A stretch of 35,023 bases of DNA from the NCBI GenBank assembly GCA_035286125.1, contig JAYKIS010000039.1, positions 1 to 35,023 on the forward strand. Reading direction: 5' to 3'. The notes under the pieces were generated by a model. That model did not search any database. It was given only the letters and a program-made list of their open reading frames with translations, and was not told where the DNA came from. Shown in pieces: positions 7,527-15,872 of this stretch. Positions within the stretch are counted from its first letter, which is position 1, and every line of letters starts with the position of its first letter. Source of the stretch: VGJW01 sp035286125 (GTDB taxonomy: Bacteria; Cyanobacteriota; Sericytochromatia; S15B-MN24; VGJW01). Both the position numbers and the translations under genes were made by a program.

Positions 7527-10163
7527 TTGACGCAATCGCGACGTTCCTGGCTGCCGCTCATGCCTGCGGCACTGCTGGCGCTTTCCCTCGGCTGCCAATC
7601 GGCAAAGACCCCTGATCGCACCAGCACGCAGCCCCAGGCCGAAGATGTGGCTTCCGTGCCGGCCAGCGGCACGGAAGTACCGCCGACGAGCACTTCGGGG
7701 ACTGCGGCCGCCGCCGTCCAGATCGCCTCGGCGGCTGATATCGCCAAGGCGAACGAACTTGGCCTGGTCCCCGTGCTCGAGTACCACGGTATCGGCAAGG
7801 AAGAGAGCCGCTGGGTGCGTCGGGCGGATCGTTTCCGGGCCGACCTCGAGTTCCTCGCGGCCAACGGCTATGTAACGGCAACAACCCAGGACATGCTGGA
7901 CGGATTCCCGCATGTCCCGGCGGGCAAGAAGCCCGTGGTGCTGACCTTCGACGATGCCCGGGCCGACCAGTTCGTGGCGTCAGGCATCGATGCCAAGGGT
8001 CTCGCCATCCCGACGCCCGATTGCGGCGTGGGCATCATGCTCGATGTCGCGAAGCGCCATCCCGGCTTCGGCCACCGTGCCAGCTTTTACCTGTTGCCCT
8101 CATTCTTCGAGGATGACCGGACGGCAGCTGCCAAGCTCAAGTTCCTCGCCGCCCGTGGCTTCGAGTTGGGCAACCACACCTGGACCCACCTGTTGATGAG
8201 CAAGGCCACCCCTGCGCAGATCCGTGCAGAGCTGGTCCGCCTGCAGGCAGCAGTCCGCAAGGTTGTGGGCCCTGACTTCCGGACCACGACCGTGGCCTTG
8301 CCGATGGGCGGCATCCCTAAGCGCCCCGACCAGCAAGCGGCGGCCATGGGTGGCCCGGGCCAGGAGATCCACCACGGTGCCCTGCTGCTCGTCGGTGCCA
8401 ACCCGGCCACGTCCCCCTTCGCCAGGGGCTTCAACCCCGCGCGCATCGCGCGCATCCAGGCCCTCGACAGCGAGTTTGCCCACTGGTTCAGGCGCAAGGG
8501 CCAGGATACCGGTAGGCAGGCCGAAGCCTTCACCCCCTACGTTGCCGACGGCGATCCGGCGCTGGTCAGCTTCCCCGCAGCCATGGCGAATCGCCTCGAT
8601 CCCGCTCGGTTGGGCAAGGCACGGGCGCGCAAGCTCGACGCCAAGGCCGTTGCCGCCCTCGCCGAAACCGCCACGGACGCGCCGACGGCCAACCTGGCAG
8701 CAAGCCCGTCACCCGAGGTGGAACAACTCGCCCGGGTTGCGACCCCAATGCCTGCGTCGACCGATGCATCGGGTGTCCCTGCGGCGGCGACGGAAACGCT
8801 CGTCCCCGAGGCGGCATCGGCCTCGGTCGCATCGAACGTCCACCCTGGTTTCGGCAAGGCCCTGCCGCCCGGGGGCACGTGGCAAGCCGGCAAGATCAGC
8901 CACAAGGTCCAGGCCGGGCAGAGCTACGAAAGGCTCTCGATGGCTTACCTGCCTTTCACGAAAGCCTACACGTCGCGTGAACTGCGGCAGCGGATCGCAG
9001 CCGTCAATGGTCTGAAGCGCGCCTGGGTCAAACCAGGCGAGACCCTGACCATCCCGGATGTCCTCGCACTTCGCCCCGACCCCAAACCCTTGGGTTGGAG
9101 CGTCGACACGCCCGTCAAGGGTCTCTACTGCACGTCGACGACGGCCGGCATGGACCGGATATTCGTGCTGGCATCGGCCCTGAAGAAAGCTGGCGGCAAT
9201 GCCGTGGTCTTCGACATCAAGGACGGTCCCGTGTCCATCCTGGCCAAGGACCCCAAGGTTCGCGCCTTGACCCAGTGGGACCACACCGTGACGGACCTGC
9301 CCAAGCTGGTCGACCGCCTGCATGGCATGGGCATCTATGTCATTGCCCGGCAAGTGCTCTTCAATGATCCCGTGCTGGCGAAGCGGCGGCCCGACCTCGC
9401 CATCCGCAGCAAGGCGACGGGCAAGCCGTGGCTCGAACATGGTCACCTGCGCTGGGTCGACCCCAGCAACCCCGAGGTGCAGGACATGAACATCCGCCTC
9501 GCGGTCGAACTTGCGCAATCCGGGGTCGACGAGATCCAGTTCGACTATGTCCGGTTCCCGGCGCAGGGCAATACCCGGGATTGCAAATATGGCTTCGACG
9601 AGAAGACGAAGCCCAAGCACGCCGTCATCACGGACTTCCTGCGCAAGGCCCGTGCCGCACTGGCGCCACTCAACGCCCGCGTAGGCATCGACGTCTATGG
9701 CGTCATGGCCTGGGGCAAGGACGTGGACATGGCCGTGACCGGCCAGAAGATTGCGGACATGGCCAAGGAAGTCGACGTCATCTGCCCGATGGTCTATCCC
9801 TCGCACTTCTATCCGCCCTTCGACGGTTTCGCGCGCCCGGCGGACCAGCCCTACTACTTCATCAGCCAGGGCGTCGCCCGCGTCCGCAACCGCATCGGTG
9901 AGGGCACCGTCATCCGCCCTTGGCTGCAGGCCTTCGGCTATATGGTCTCGAACTACAACGCCGATTACGTCTACCGCCAGTTGCAAGGCGGACGCGACGG
10001 CAAGGCAAGCGGCTGGCTGCTCTGGAATGCGAGCAACAAGTACGACATTGCCTTCCAGGGTACGCGCCGCTGGGAATCGGCCGAGAAGCAGGTCCCAGTC
10101 CAGGTCGTGCACGTCAAGGGCGAGACTCCGGGCAAGGGGCCGGCCAAGGGCAAGAGATCCTGA
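7527..10163 (+). CDS. Polysaccharide deacetylase - LysM-like - DUF4015 glycosidase fusion lipoprotein
   Basis: 878 residues from a TTG start with GGAGGA seven bases upstream. Lipobox LSLGC (Cys 23) implies an exported lipoprotein. Residues about 80-330 are a NodB-type deacetylase: motif 1 TFDDA has D142/D143, and motif 2 HTWTH gives metal ligands H217 and H221. The usual Arg-containing motif 3 reads ALPMGG instead. A low-complexity Ala/Thr/Pro linker (about 365-445) leads to a LysM-like segment (about 450-512: SHKVQAGQSYERLS ... VKPGETLTIPDVL). Residues about 525-850 match the DUF4015 putative glycosyl hydrolase barrel, with KGLYCTS, FDIKDG, HLRWVDPSNPEVQ, DEIQFDYVRFP and DVICPMVYPSHF. It likely modifies or cleaves an N-acetylated surface polysaccharide or peptidoglycan outside the membrane. 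Joining these domains in one chain is unusual. Confidence 0.85.
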   Translation: MTQSRRSWLPLMPAALLALSLGCQSAKTPDRTSTQPQAEDVASVPASGTEVPPTSTSGTAAAAVQIASAADIAKANELGLVPVLEYHGIGKEESRWVRRADRFRADLEFLAANGYVTATTQDMLDGFPHVPAGKKPVVLTFDDARADQFVASGIDAKGLAIPTPDCGVGIMLDVAKRHPGFGHRASFYLLPSFFEDDRTAAAKLKFLAARGFELGNHTWTHLLMSKATPAQIRAELVRLQAAVRKVVGPDFRTTTVALPMGGIPKRPDQQAAAMGGPGQEIHHGALLLVGANPATSPFARGFNPARIARIQALDSEFAHWFRRKGQDTGRQAEAFTPYVADGDPALVSFPAAMANRLDPARLGKARARKLDAKAVAALAETATDAPTANLAASPSPEVEQLARVATPMPASTDASGVPAAATETLVPEAASASVASNVHPGFGKALPPGGTWQAGKISHKVQAGQSYERLSMAYLPFTKAYTSRELRQRIAAVNGLKRAWVKPGETLTIPDVLALRPDPKPLGWSVDTPVKGLYCTSTTAGMDRIFVLASALKKAGGNAVVFDIKDGPVSILAKDPKVRALTQWDHTVTDLPKLVDRLHGMGIYVIARQVLFNDPVLAKRRPDLAIRSKATGKPWLEHGHLRWVDPSNPEVQDMNIRLAVELAQSGVDEIQFDYVRFPAQGNTRDCKYGFDEKTKPKHAVITDFLRKARAALAPLNARVGIDVYGVMAWGKDVDMAVTGQKIADMAKEVDVICPMVYPSHFYPPFDGFARPADQPYYFISQGVARVRNRIGEGTVIRPWLQAFGYMVSNYNADYVYRQLQGGRDGKASGWLLWNASNKYDIAFQGTRRWESAEKQVPVQVVHVKGETPGKGPAKGKRS

Positions 10164-10189
10164 TCGCGGGTAGGTGAGGGACTAGAACT

Positions 10190-11422
10190 ATGGCAACCCC
10201 CACGCGCTCGCTCGGGACCCTCACGCAACGGGATGTCTCCTGTCCTGTCTGCCTGCAGGTCTTCAAGCTGCACACCCCGCGCAGCGGAACCTACGCGCTC
10301 GTGCGCCGGGATACCGACAACTGTCCGCATTATTCGGGCGTCAACCCCCTCTATTATCAGATCTGGGTCTGCCCGGGCTGTGGCTACGCCGCGCTCAAGA
10401 AGGACTTCGCCAGCCTCGAGGACCGTCACCACGACGCCGTGGCGAAGGCGCTCAAGGAATCGGGCCTCGCCAGGACCGTCGACTTCCGGCAGCCGGATCG
10501 CTCACCGTTCGCGGCGCTTGTCGCCTTCAAGCTGGCAGGCGTGACCTATGAAGCGCGCAAAGCCCCGCCCAAGGTCCTCGCCTCCATGGCACTGCGTGCG
10601 GGCTGGATCTGCCGGATGACCGGCAACCTCGGGCGGGAACTGGCCCATCTTGCGCGGGCCAGCGAACTGCTCGAACTGGCCTTCAGCCAAGGCGGCGCCA
10701 AGCCGGGACAGGGTGGGGAAGAGGAGGACGACGAATCCGCCATCCCCTTCATGATCGGCGAACTGGGCTTGCGCCTGGGGCGGTTCGAGCAGGCGGAGCG
10801 ATGGTTCGGTGTCGTGCTCGCGGACCGCGAGACCCCGGACAAGATTCAGAAAGCCACTCGCGATCGTCTCTACGATCTGCGTCAGGTCCAGAAGGTGGAC
10901 GACGTGCTGCATCACGTGCCCCTGCTCGAACCGATGGATGACGACAGCCTGGGTCTGCTTGCAGCCCATACGCACTCCCGCCGGGCAGAGGCCGGCGAGG
11001 TGCTCTTCCGGATCGGCGAGCCAGGCGACGCCATGTATGTCGTGACCAAGGGCCATATCGACATCTATCTGGGATCACCCGAGACCTCGGAGCCTGTTGC
11101 ACGCCTGGGCCCCGGCGATGCCTTCGGCGAGATTCCGCTGCTCAAGGGTGAACCCCGTGGCGCGACGGCCGTCATCGCCCCGGGCGGCGGCGCCGAACTG
11201 CTCGAAGTGGACAAGCCGGCGTTCCGCACCGTCGTGCGGGCTAACCCCGAGGTCGTCGACAAGCTGGCGCAGATGGTGGCCGAACGCGAGAAACGCAACG
11301 CCGCCTACGAACATCCCAGCCTCGCGCAAGCCTCGCCGGCGCGGCCCAGGACGCCTTCGGAAGTCCAGCAAAGCATCATCGCGGCACAGGTCCGCAAGGT
11401 GCTCGACCCGATGGACCCCTAG
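10190..11422 (+). CDS. DUF2225 protein with C-terminal cyclic-nucleotide-binding domain
   Basis: 410 residues, cytoplasmic. The N-terminus has paired CxxC motifs (C18/C21 and C61/C64) that should bind zinc, in the DUF2225 context (YYQIWVCPGCGYAA). The middle is helical and TPR-like, ending in ERWFGVVLADRE...TRDRLYDLRQ. Residues about 245-385 form a cNMP-binding domain: AGEVLFRIGEPGDAMYVVTKGHIDIYLG, then FGE at 312-314 and Arg 323 in EPRGAT, the residues that hold the sugar-phosphate in CRP/PKA-type pockets. Ligand binding is therefore plausible. DUF2225 function is unknown; fusion to a cNMP sensor suggests it responds to a nucleotide messenger. The start follows a GAGGG and a possible -10 TAGGTG at 10171. 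Confidence 0.82.
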   Translation: MATPTRSLGTLTQRDVSCPVCLQVFKLHTPRSGTYALVRRDTDNCPHYSGVNPLYYQIWVCPGCGYAALKKDFASLEDRHHDAVAKALKESGLARTVDFRQPDRSPFAALVAFKLAGVTYEARKAPPKVLASMALRAGWICRMTGNLGRELAHLARASELLELAFSQGGAKPGQGGEEEDDESAIPFMIGELGLRLGRFEQAERWFGVVLADRETPDKIQKATRDRLYDLRQVQKVDDVLHHVPLLEPMDDDSLGLLAAHTHSRRAEAGEVLFRIGEPGDAMYVVTKGHIDIYLGSPETSEPVARLGPGDAFGEIPLLKGEPRGATAVIAPGGGAELLEVDKPAFRTVVRANPEVVDKLAQMVAEREKRNAAYEHPSLAQASPARPRTPSEVQQSIIAAQVRKVLDPMDP

Positions 11423-11516
11423 TGGCCCACGCCGAGGACGGCCGGATGCGTTTCCGGCGCGCCCGGCAATGTCGGTGTGCGCGGCCCCAAGAGCACCTTG
11501 GCACCCAAAGCCGAAC

Positions 11517-11540
11517 GGGGCGGTGCTTGCGCACCGCCCC
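11517..11540. terminator. Hairpin between convergent genes
   Basis: A perfect 10-bp stem (GGGGCGGTGC with GCACCGCCCC) around a TTGC loop sits in the 137-bp gap between the convergent DUF2225 and clostripain genes. There is no T-run on either side, so it is probably a bidirectional hairpin or Rho-assisted terminator. Confidence 0.6.
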
Positions 11541-11559
11541 GCCCAGGTGACCCTGACGA

Positions 11560-12912
11560 CTACTTGATGAAGGCGACCAGGAAGTTCCGCCAACCTTCGG
11601 CCGCGAAGGCGATCTGGTTCACGTTGTTGTAGGCTTCCTTCCACTGATACTTGGTCTCAGGGAAGTAGATCACCAGGCCAGTGGCGCCTGCGGTGCCCTC
11701 GGTGGTCCACTTGCCGTTGTGGACTTCGGCAATGACCGCGGTCGACAGGGCCTGCTGCGTGCTGGCGACAGCCTGCTTGACACGGGCATTCCGGGTGTTG
11801 GCGCCCAGATGGCTCAGGAAGCTGCCGACGTCGCCGCAATCGCTGTTGTAGAACTCCTGGGTGGCCTTGCGGGCAGCCTGGAAGGCCGACTTCTCGGTAC
11901 CCATCGCGGCGACCATCTCGCTGGCGAGATTGTTCAGCGCGGGAACCAGGCTGTTCTTCAGCGCGGCGTAGTTGACGGCCGACAGGGTGATCTCCTGCTC
12001 ACGACCATCCTTGGCATGGTTGCCGCCCGGCTTGTAGGACTCGCCGTAGGCCTGGACGAGGTACTTTGAGGCCATGGCACCGTCGGCGGCAGGATTGGCG
12101 GCCAGGCGCTTCATCCAGCCCATGTAGTCCCAGCCGAGGCCGGGCTCGAGTTCTTCGGACGCAACCATGTTCAGGCCGTTGCCCTTCATCTGGTAGACCA
12201 ACTCGACGTGAGCCATCAGACAGGCATCGAAGCCGACCATGTCGAGGGGCTTGCCGGCGGCTTGGGCACCGGCGGCGACCACGTCGCCGAACTGGGCGGT
12301 CGACATATGGTTGCCGGTCTCGTCATCCCAGCAGATGCCGTTGGCGGACATACCGTTGCCGGCGAGGGCACGCTTGACGGAGGAGCGATCGACGCTGGGG
12401 CCGAGGTTCACGCGCTGGCCCTGCGGGGTGAAGATGCCCGAGCCATGGTCCCACATCAGATAGCCGTACTTCTTGGCGGGGAAGTTCTGGATGGCCCACT
12501 GCGTGAACTTGGAAGCCGTCTTGACGTCGCCGGAGTCGATCTCCTTGGTGTCGCTCGGAATCACAGCACCCTTGTCATCGATTACCGTCGACACCAAGGT
12601 CTTGTTGTTGCCATTGGCGTCGCGGACCATCCGGTAGATCTTGGAATCGCCCTTCTTCTGACCGTCGAACAGGACGATGAAGTTGACGTTCTTGTCGTCG
12701 ATGGCAGCTTCGATCTCGTTGAGGTTGATGCCGGCGAAAGGCTCGAGGTTGTTCGCGGCGCCGAGGTGCAGCATGATCGTCCACTCGGCCTGGCCCTTGG
12801 ACTTGGCGCCGAAGACGCCACCGTTGGCACCCATCAGGCCCATGTTCGTGCCGCAACCGACCAAGGTGGTCGCCAGCGCCGCCGCAGTCGTCGCCTTCGC
12901 AAAACGCATCAT
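11560..12912 (-). CDS. Clostripain-like cysteine protease (peptidase family C11), lipoprotein
   Basis: 450 residues. The signal sequence ends in lipobox LVGC (Cys 20), so it is exported and anchored. The C11 fold starts at EWTIMLHLGAANNLE. The catalytic His is 156 in MWDHGSG and the catalytic Cys is 231 in GFDACLM, both in the standard context of the clan CD family. Residues from about 250 (VASEELEPGLGWDYMGW) continue the family match, so it is full length. These enzymes usually cleave after Arg/Lys and mature by autoprocessing. An AAAGG site lies about nine bases upstream of the two adjacent ATGs (12912, 12909). It is transcribed in the same direction as fliI but has its own 213-bp upstream region with operator-like repeats, so it is probably independently controlled. 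Confidence 0.88.
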   Translation of the reverse strand: MMRFAKATTAAALATTLVGCGTNMGLMGANGGVFGAKSKGQAEWTIMLHLGAANNLEPFAGINLNEIEAAIDDKNVNFIVLFDGQKKGDSKIYRMVRDANGNNKTLVSTVIDDKGAVIPSDTKEIDSGDVKTASKFTQWAIQNFPAKKYGYLMWDHGSGIFTPQGQRVNLGPSVDRSSVKRALAGNGMSANGICWDDETGNHMSTAQFGDVVAAGAQAAGKPLDMVGFDACLMAHVELVYQMKGNGLNMVASEELEPGLGWDYMGWMKRLAANPAADGAMASKYLVQAYGESYKPGGNHAKDGREQEITLSAVNYAALKNSLVPALNNLASEMVAAMGTEKSAFQAARKATQEFYNSDCGDVGSFLSHLGANTRNARVKQAVASTQQALSTAVIAEVHNGKWTTEGTAGATGLVIYFPETKYQWKEAYNNVNQIAFAAEGWRNFLVAFIK

Positions 12913-12999
12913 TGCTTTAACCTTTCTCGATAGGCAGAGTTAACTCAACCTTTACGCTGCAAGCATAGGGCGACAAACACTCCGTGAAAAGCCCCCTGA

Positions 13000-13023
13000 C
13001 GGCAAGTTGACGGAGAATTGCCG
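13000..13023. repeat. Inverted repeat CGGCAA/TTGCCG upstream of clostripain gene
   Basis: CGGCAA (13000-13005) and TTGCCG (13018-13023) are separated by 12 bp, about 90 bp upstream of the C11 protease start. The spacing suits a dimeric regulator; no known regulator can be assigned. Confidence 0.35.
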
Positions 13024-13025
13024 GA

Positions 13026-13059
13026 GACTTAACAGTCCAAACATGGACTTAACAATCCA
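13026..13059. repeat. Tandem 14-bp direct repeats, 20-bp period
   Basis: GACTTAACAGTCCA (13026-13039) and GACTTAACAATCCA (13046-13059) differ at one base and repeat every 20 bp, so they would lie on nearly the same helix face. They sit in an AT-richer patch upstream of the C11 protease gene and are a candidate activator or repressor site. The AACATGG between them also makes a GTCC...GGAC inverted pair. Confidence 0.45.
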
Positions 13060-13073
13060 CCGCCGGGCGAAAG

Positions 13074-13091
13074 CTGGCGCAAAATCGCCAG
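13074..13091. repeat. Small hairpin after fliI
   Basis: CTGGCG and CGCCAG form a perfect 6-bp stem around CAAAAT, about 35 bp beyond the fliI stop. It may protect the 3' end of the operon transcript or help terminate it; the T-run expected for intrinsic termination is absent. Confidence 0.3.
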
Positions 13092-13125
13092 AACCAAGCC
13101 GTGACCTAGCTTGAGGGCAATCCGG

Positions 13126-14463
13126 CTAATTGAACATCGACGCTGCGGACGTGTTGGAGCCCAACATCCGAATCTGACGCACCGTCTCCTCGAAGGGCGT
13201 GTTGTCCCGGATATCCTGCTTCAGGAAACCCTTGATCTGGTCCCACATCGAGATGGCACGGTCGTAAGCCGGGTTGGAGCCGCGGACATAGGCACCGACG
13301 TTGAGCAGGTCCTGAACTTCCTTGAAGTCCGCGATCATCTGGAAGACCGCCTGTCGCGCGGCCTTGTGCTCCTTGGTCGCCAGCACGTCGAGGAGTCGCG
13401 AGACACTCTGCAGGACGTCCACGGCCGGGAAGATACCCTGGGCCGCGATGTTGCGCAGCATCACGATATGACCATCAAGGACACCCCGGACGCAGTCGGC
13501 GATGGGTTCGTCCATGTCGCCCCCGTCGACAAGGACCGTGTAGATGGCGGTGATCGACCCCTTGTCACTGGTCCCTGCCCGCTCGAGCAACTTGGGGATC
13601 AGGGCGAAGACGGACGGCGTGTAGCCCTTCTGGGCAGGAGGCTCGCCGATCGCCAACCCGATCTCGCGCATGGCCATCGCGAAGCGCGTCATCGAGTCCA
13701 TCATCATGAAGACCTTGTTGCCCTGGTCGCGGAAGTACTCGGCGATGGACGTCGCGACCAGCGGTGCCTTGAAGCGCATCAGGCTGGACGTGTCCGAGGT
13801 CGCCACCACGACCACCGAGCGCGCAAGGCCATCCTCGCCCAGCGAGTACTCGAGGAACTCGCGGACCTCACGGCCACGTTCACCCACGAGGCACAGGACC
13901 GACAGGTCGGCCTCGGTCTGGCGGGCAATCTGGCCCAGCAGGGTGCTCTTGCCCACGCCCGACCCCGCGAAGATGCCGATACGTTGCCCCTCGCCCATCG
14001 TGAGGAAGCCATCCATGACCCGGACGCCCGTCGGCAGGACCGTATCAATCAGCTTGCGCCTCATCGAATTAGGCGGCTGGTTCATCTGGGCATAGGTCGT
14101 CTCGTAGATGAGGGGGCCCTTGCCATCGATGGGATTGCCCAGACCGTCGAGTACCCGCCCCAGCAGCTTGGGGCCGACCTTGACGCTGACCATCCGGCCG
14201 GTCGCGACCACTTCGCAACCGGCACCGATGCCTTCAACCTCGGAAAGGGGCATCAGCATGACGCGTCGGGGCTTGAAACCGACGACCTCGCACGGGAATA
14301 CGGTCTTGCGGTCCTGTGCATAGATCAGGCAGAGCTCGCCCATGCGCACACCTTGCAACAGGGCCTCGATGACCAAGCCCACCAACTGCGTGACCTGGCC
14401 ACGGGCACGAATGGGCTCGGTATCCCGCAGTGCGAGCGCGAAGGGTTCGATGGGCAGGGTCAA
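13126..14463 (-). CDS. fliI: Flagellar/type III export ATPase
   Basis: 445 residues, typical for FliI/SctN. Walker A is GSGVGKS (167-173, Lys 172). GERGREVREFLE, the catalytic-loop region, VVVATSDTSSLMR, MMMDSMTRFAMAMREIGLA (Walker B region) and GYTPSVFA follow in order. It is the hexameric ATPase at the base of the export gate that unloads substrates from chaperones. The GYTPSVFA and HIVMLRNIA contexts read more like flagellar FliI than injectisome SctN, but sequence alone does not fully settle this. The start is a TTG that overlaps the upstream fliH stop (TTGA), indicating translational coupling. It is the last gene of a five-gene minus-strand run. Confidence 0.88.
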   Translation of the reverse strand: MTLPIEPFALALRDTEPIRARGQVTQLVGLVIEALLQGVRMGELCLIYAQDRKTVFPCEVVGFKPRRVMLMPLSEVEGIGAGCEVVATGRMVSVKVGPKLLGRVLDGLGNPIDGKGPLIYETTYAQMNQPPNSMRRKLIDTVLPTGVRVMDGFLTMGEGQRIGIFAGSGVGKSTLLGQIARQTEADLSVLCLVGERGREVREFLEYSLGEDGLARSVVVVATSDTSSLMRFKAPLVATSIAEYFRDQGNKVFMMMDSMTRFAMAMREIGLAIGEPPAQKGYTPSVFALIPKLLERAGTSDKGSITAIYTVLVDGGDMDEPIADCVRGVLDGHIVMLRNIAAQGIFPAVDVLQSVSRLLDVLATKEHKAARQAVFQMIADFKEVQDLLNVGAYVRGSNPAYDRAISMWDQIKGFLKQDIRDNTPFEETVRQIRMLGSNTSAASMFN

Positions 14464-15827
14464 GGGGCAGCCTCGGGACCAGGGTCCGAGACTTCAGAGA
14501 GCTCGGCCTGGGTATTCCGGAAGACCTCCGAAAGGACCGAGAGCTGGGTCTTGATCGTGGCGTCGACCGTACCCGATCCCGTCTCGATGAACACACCACC
14601 ACGGGCGATCTTGACCGAGCTCTGGAACTCTAGCTTCTTGACCTGTGCCAACAGGTCGCGAATCTGCTCCTCCTTGTCCTGGACCATGGGCAGATCCTCG
14701 GGATGAACCCGGATGGTCACGGACTCCATATCCGTCACCCGGGCCAACGCCGCATCAAGCGTGTCGAGCACGATTTCAGGCCGCGTGGCGACCTCGGCAT
14801 GAACAAGGCGCTCGGCGACCTCGAGCGCGATCTGCACGAGCTGGTCCTGGCTCTCCCGGACGGCAAGCGGCAGGGCCAGCCGAACCCGGTTCAGGCTGTC
14901 GGTCGCATCTTCCAGCAACCGGGCGCCTTCCTCGTCCGCCTGGGCCCGACCTTCGGTGTAGCCTTCGGCATAGGCACGCTGGCGCGTCTCGTCAAAGAGC
15001 GTCTGGCGCTGGGATTCGAGCGTGGCCATGTCCTGCATGGCGAGCGTCCGGGCCTCGACGATGAGCGACTCGGCCTCCGCCCGCGCGTGCATCAGGATGC
15101 GCTCGGCCTCCAGGCGGGCGGCAGCCAGGACCTGCTCACGCTCGCCCAGCAGGGCCTTTGCATGCTCCTCGGGCCATTCGTAATTCTCGAGCAACGCGGC
15201 GATCTGTTCTTCGGCCTCGGCCATGGAACGCCACCGTGTGAGGTCCCGGGCCCTCGCGTGGGCAGCACGGACCTCGGCCTCGACCAGAGACTCGAGCCCC
15301 GGCGTCGCTGCTTCGAGTGCGCTCTCGAGTGCCTGGGCGGCGACGACGCCTTCGAGATGCGCGGACAACTCCGCGTGGCGCTCACGAAACAACCCCGCAG
15401 GATCGATTTCCGAGTGCGCATCGGCTTCCTCTTGCCCGGAAAGGGCTATCCGCTCATCCCGCAGGGCATCCCGTCCGGCATCCCACGCCGCGATACGGGA
15501 AACGACATCCTCGGTTGTCGCTTGTCCGAAGGCCACGGTGCCCCCTTCACCGCCATCGCCCTCGGCGTCGGAAGGAGTCGGCAAGGCGGATTCAACGAGC
15601 TCCCCAGCCAGGAGCGGCGCTTCTTCCCGTGGCGCTTCGGGCAGGGATTCCCTTGCAAGCACCCCCTCCGGTTCACGGGGTGGAGCGGGGGGCTGAGCCG
15701 GTATCACGGCCGGCGATGCCGCAACCTGCGGGGACACGGCCTCACCGGCCTCATCAGGCAGGAGCTGATCTCCCTGAAGGACCACCGTTCCCCGGGGATT
15801 GACCTTGTTCCCCTTGATCAGGGCCAT
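14460..15827 (-). CDS. fliH: FliH/SctL-like stator of the export ATPase, extended N-terminus
   Basis: 455 residues, about twice the usual FliH length. The C-terminal part (about 320-440: QDQLVQIALEVAERLVHAEV, DTLDAALARVTD, VTIRVHPEDLPMV, GGVFIETGSGTVDATI) matches the FliH/YscL family that binds FliI and couples it to the C-ring. Residues about 180-310 form a long coiled coil (EREQVLAAARLEAERILMHARAEAESLI). The first 150 residues are Pro/Glu-rich and probably disordered. Overlap with fliI supports the assignment. No clear SD precedes the ATG at 15827, but a TATGAA element ends six bases before it, so an internal leaderless promoter is possible. The lptD-like gene ends 45 nt upstream. Confidence 0.82.
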   Translation of the reverse strand: MALIKGNKVNPRGTVVLQGDQLLPDEAGEAVSPQVAASPAVIPAQPPAPPREPEGVLARESLPEAPREEAPLLAGELVESALPTPSDAEGDGGEGGTVAFGQATTEDVVSRIAAWDAGRDALRDERIALSGQEEADAHSEIDPAGLFRERHAELSAHLEGVVAAQALESALEAATPGLESLVEAEVRAAHARARDLTRWRSMAEAEEQIAALLENYEWPEEHAKALLGEREQVLAAARLEAERILMHARAEAESLIVEARTLAMQDMATLESQRQTLFDETRQRAYAEGYTEGRAQADEEGARLLEDATDSLNRVRLALPLAVRESQDQLVQIALEVAERLVHAEVATRPEIVLDTLDAALARVTDMESVTIRVHPEDLPMVQDKEEQIRDLLAQVKKLEFQSSVKIARGGVFIETGSGTVDATIKTQLSVLSEVFRNTQAELSEVSDPGPEAAP

Positions 15828-15833
15828 GCTGTG

Positions 15834-15839
15834 TTCATA
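15834..15839 (-). promoter_or_regulatory. Possible internal -10 (TATGAA) at fliH start
   Basis: TATGAA on the minus strand ends six bases before the fliH ATG, the same spacing as other candidate leaderless starts here. It matches the -10 consensus only in four of six bases, so it is weak. Confidence 0.25.
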
Positions 15840-15872
15840 CCCCGCGACACGGGCCGTCTCCCGCGGGCAAGT

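Noticed and set aside
13026..13059. Pho box reading of the TTAACA direct repeats
   Set aside because: Pho boxes repeat every 11 bp in known bacteria; here the period is 20 bp, so it was left as an unnamed operator.
13074..13091. Intrinsic terminator after fliI
   Set aside because: Only a 6-bp stem and no T-run on the transcribed strand, so recorded as a small hairpin.
13126..15827. An injectisome locus
   Set aside because: FliI/FliH motifs alone do not distinguish it, no secretin, tip or effector genes are here, and the ATPase reads closer to flagellar FliI.
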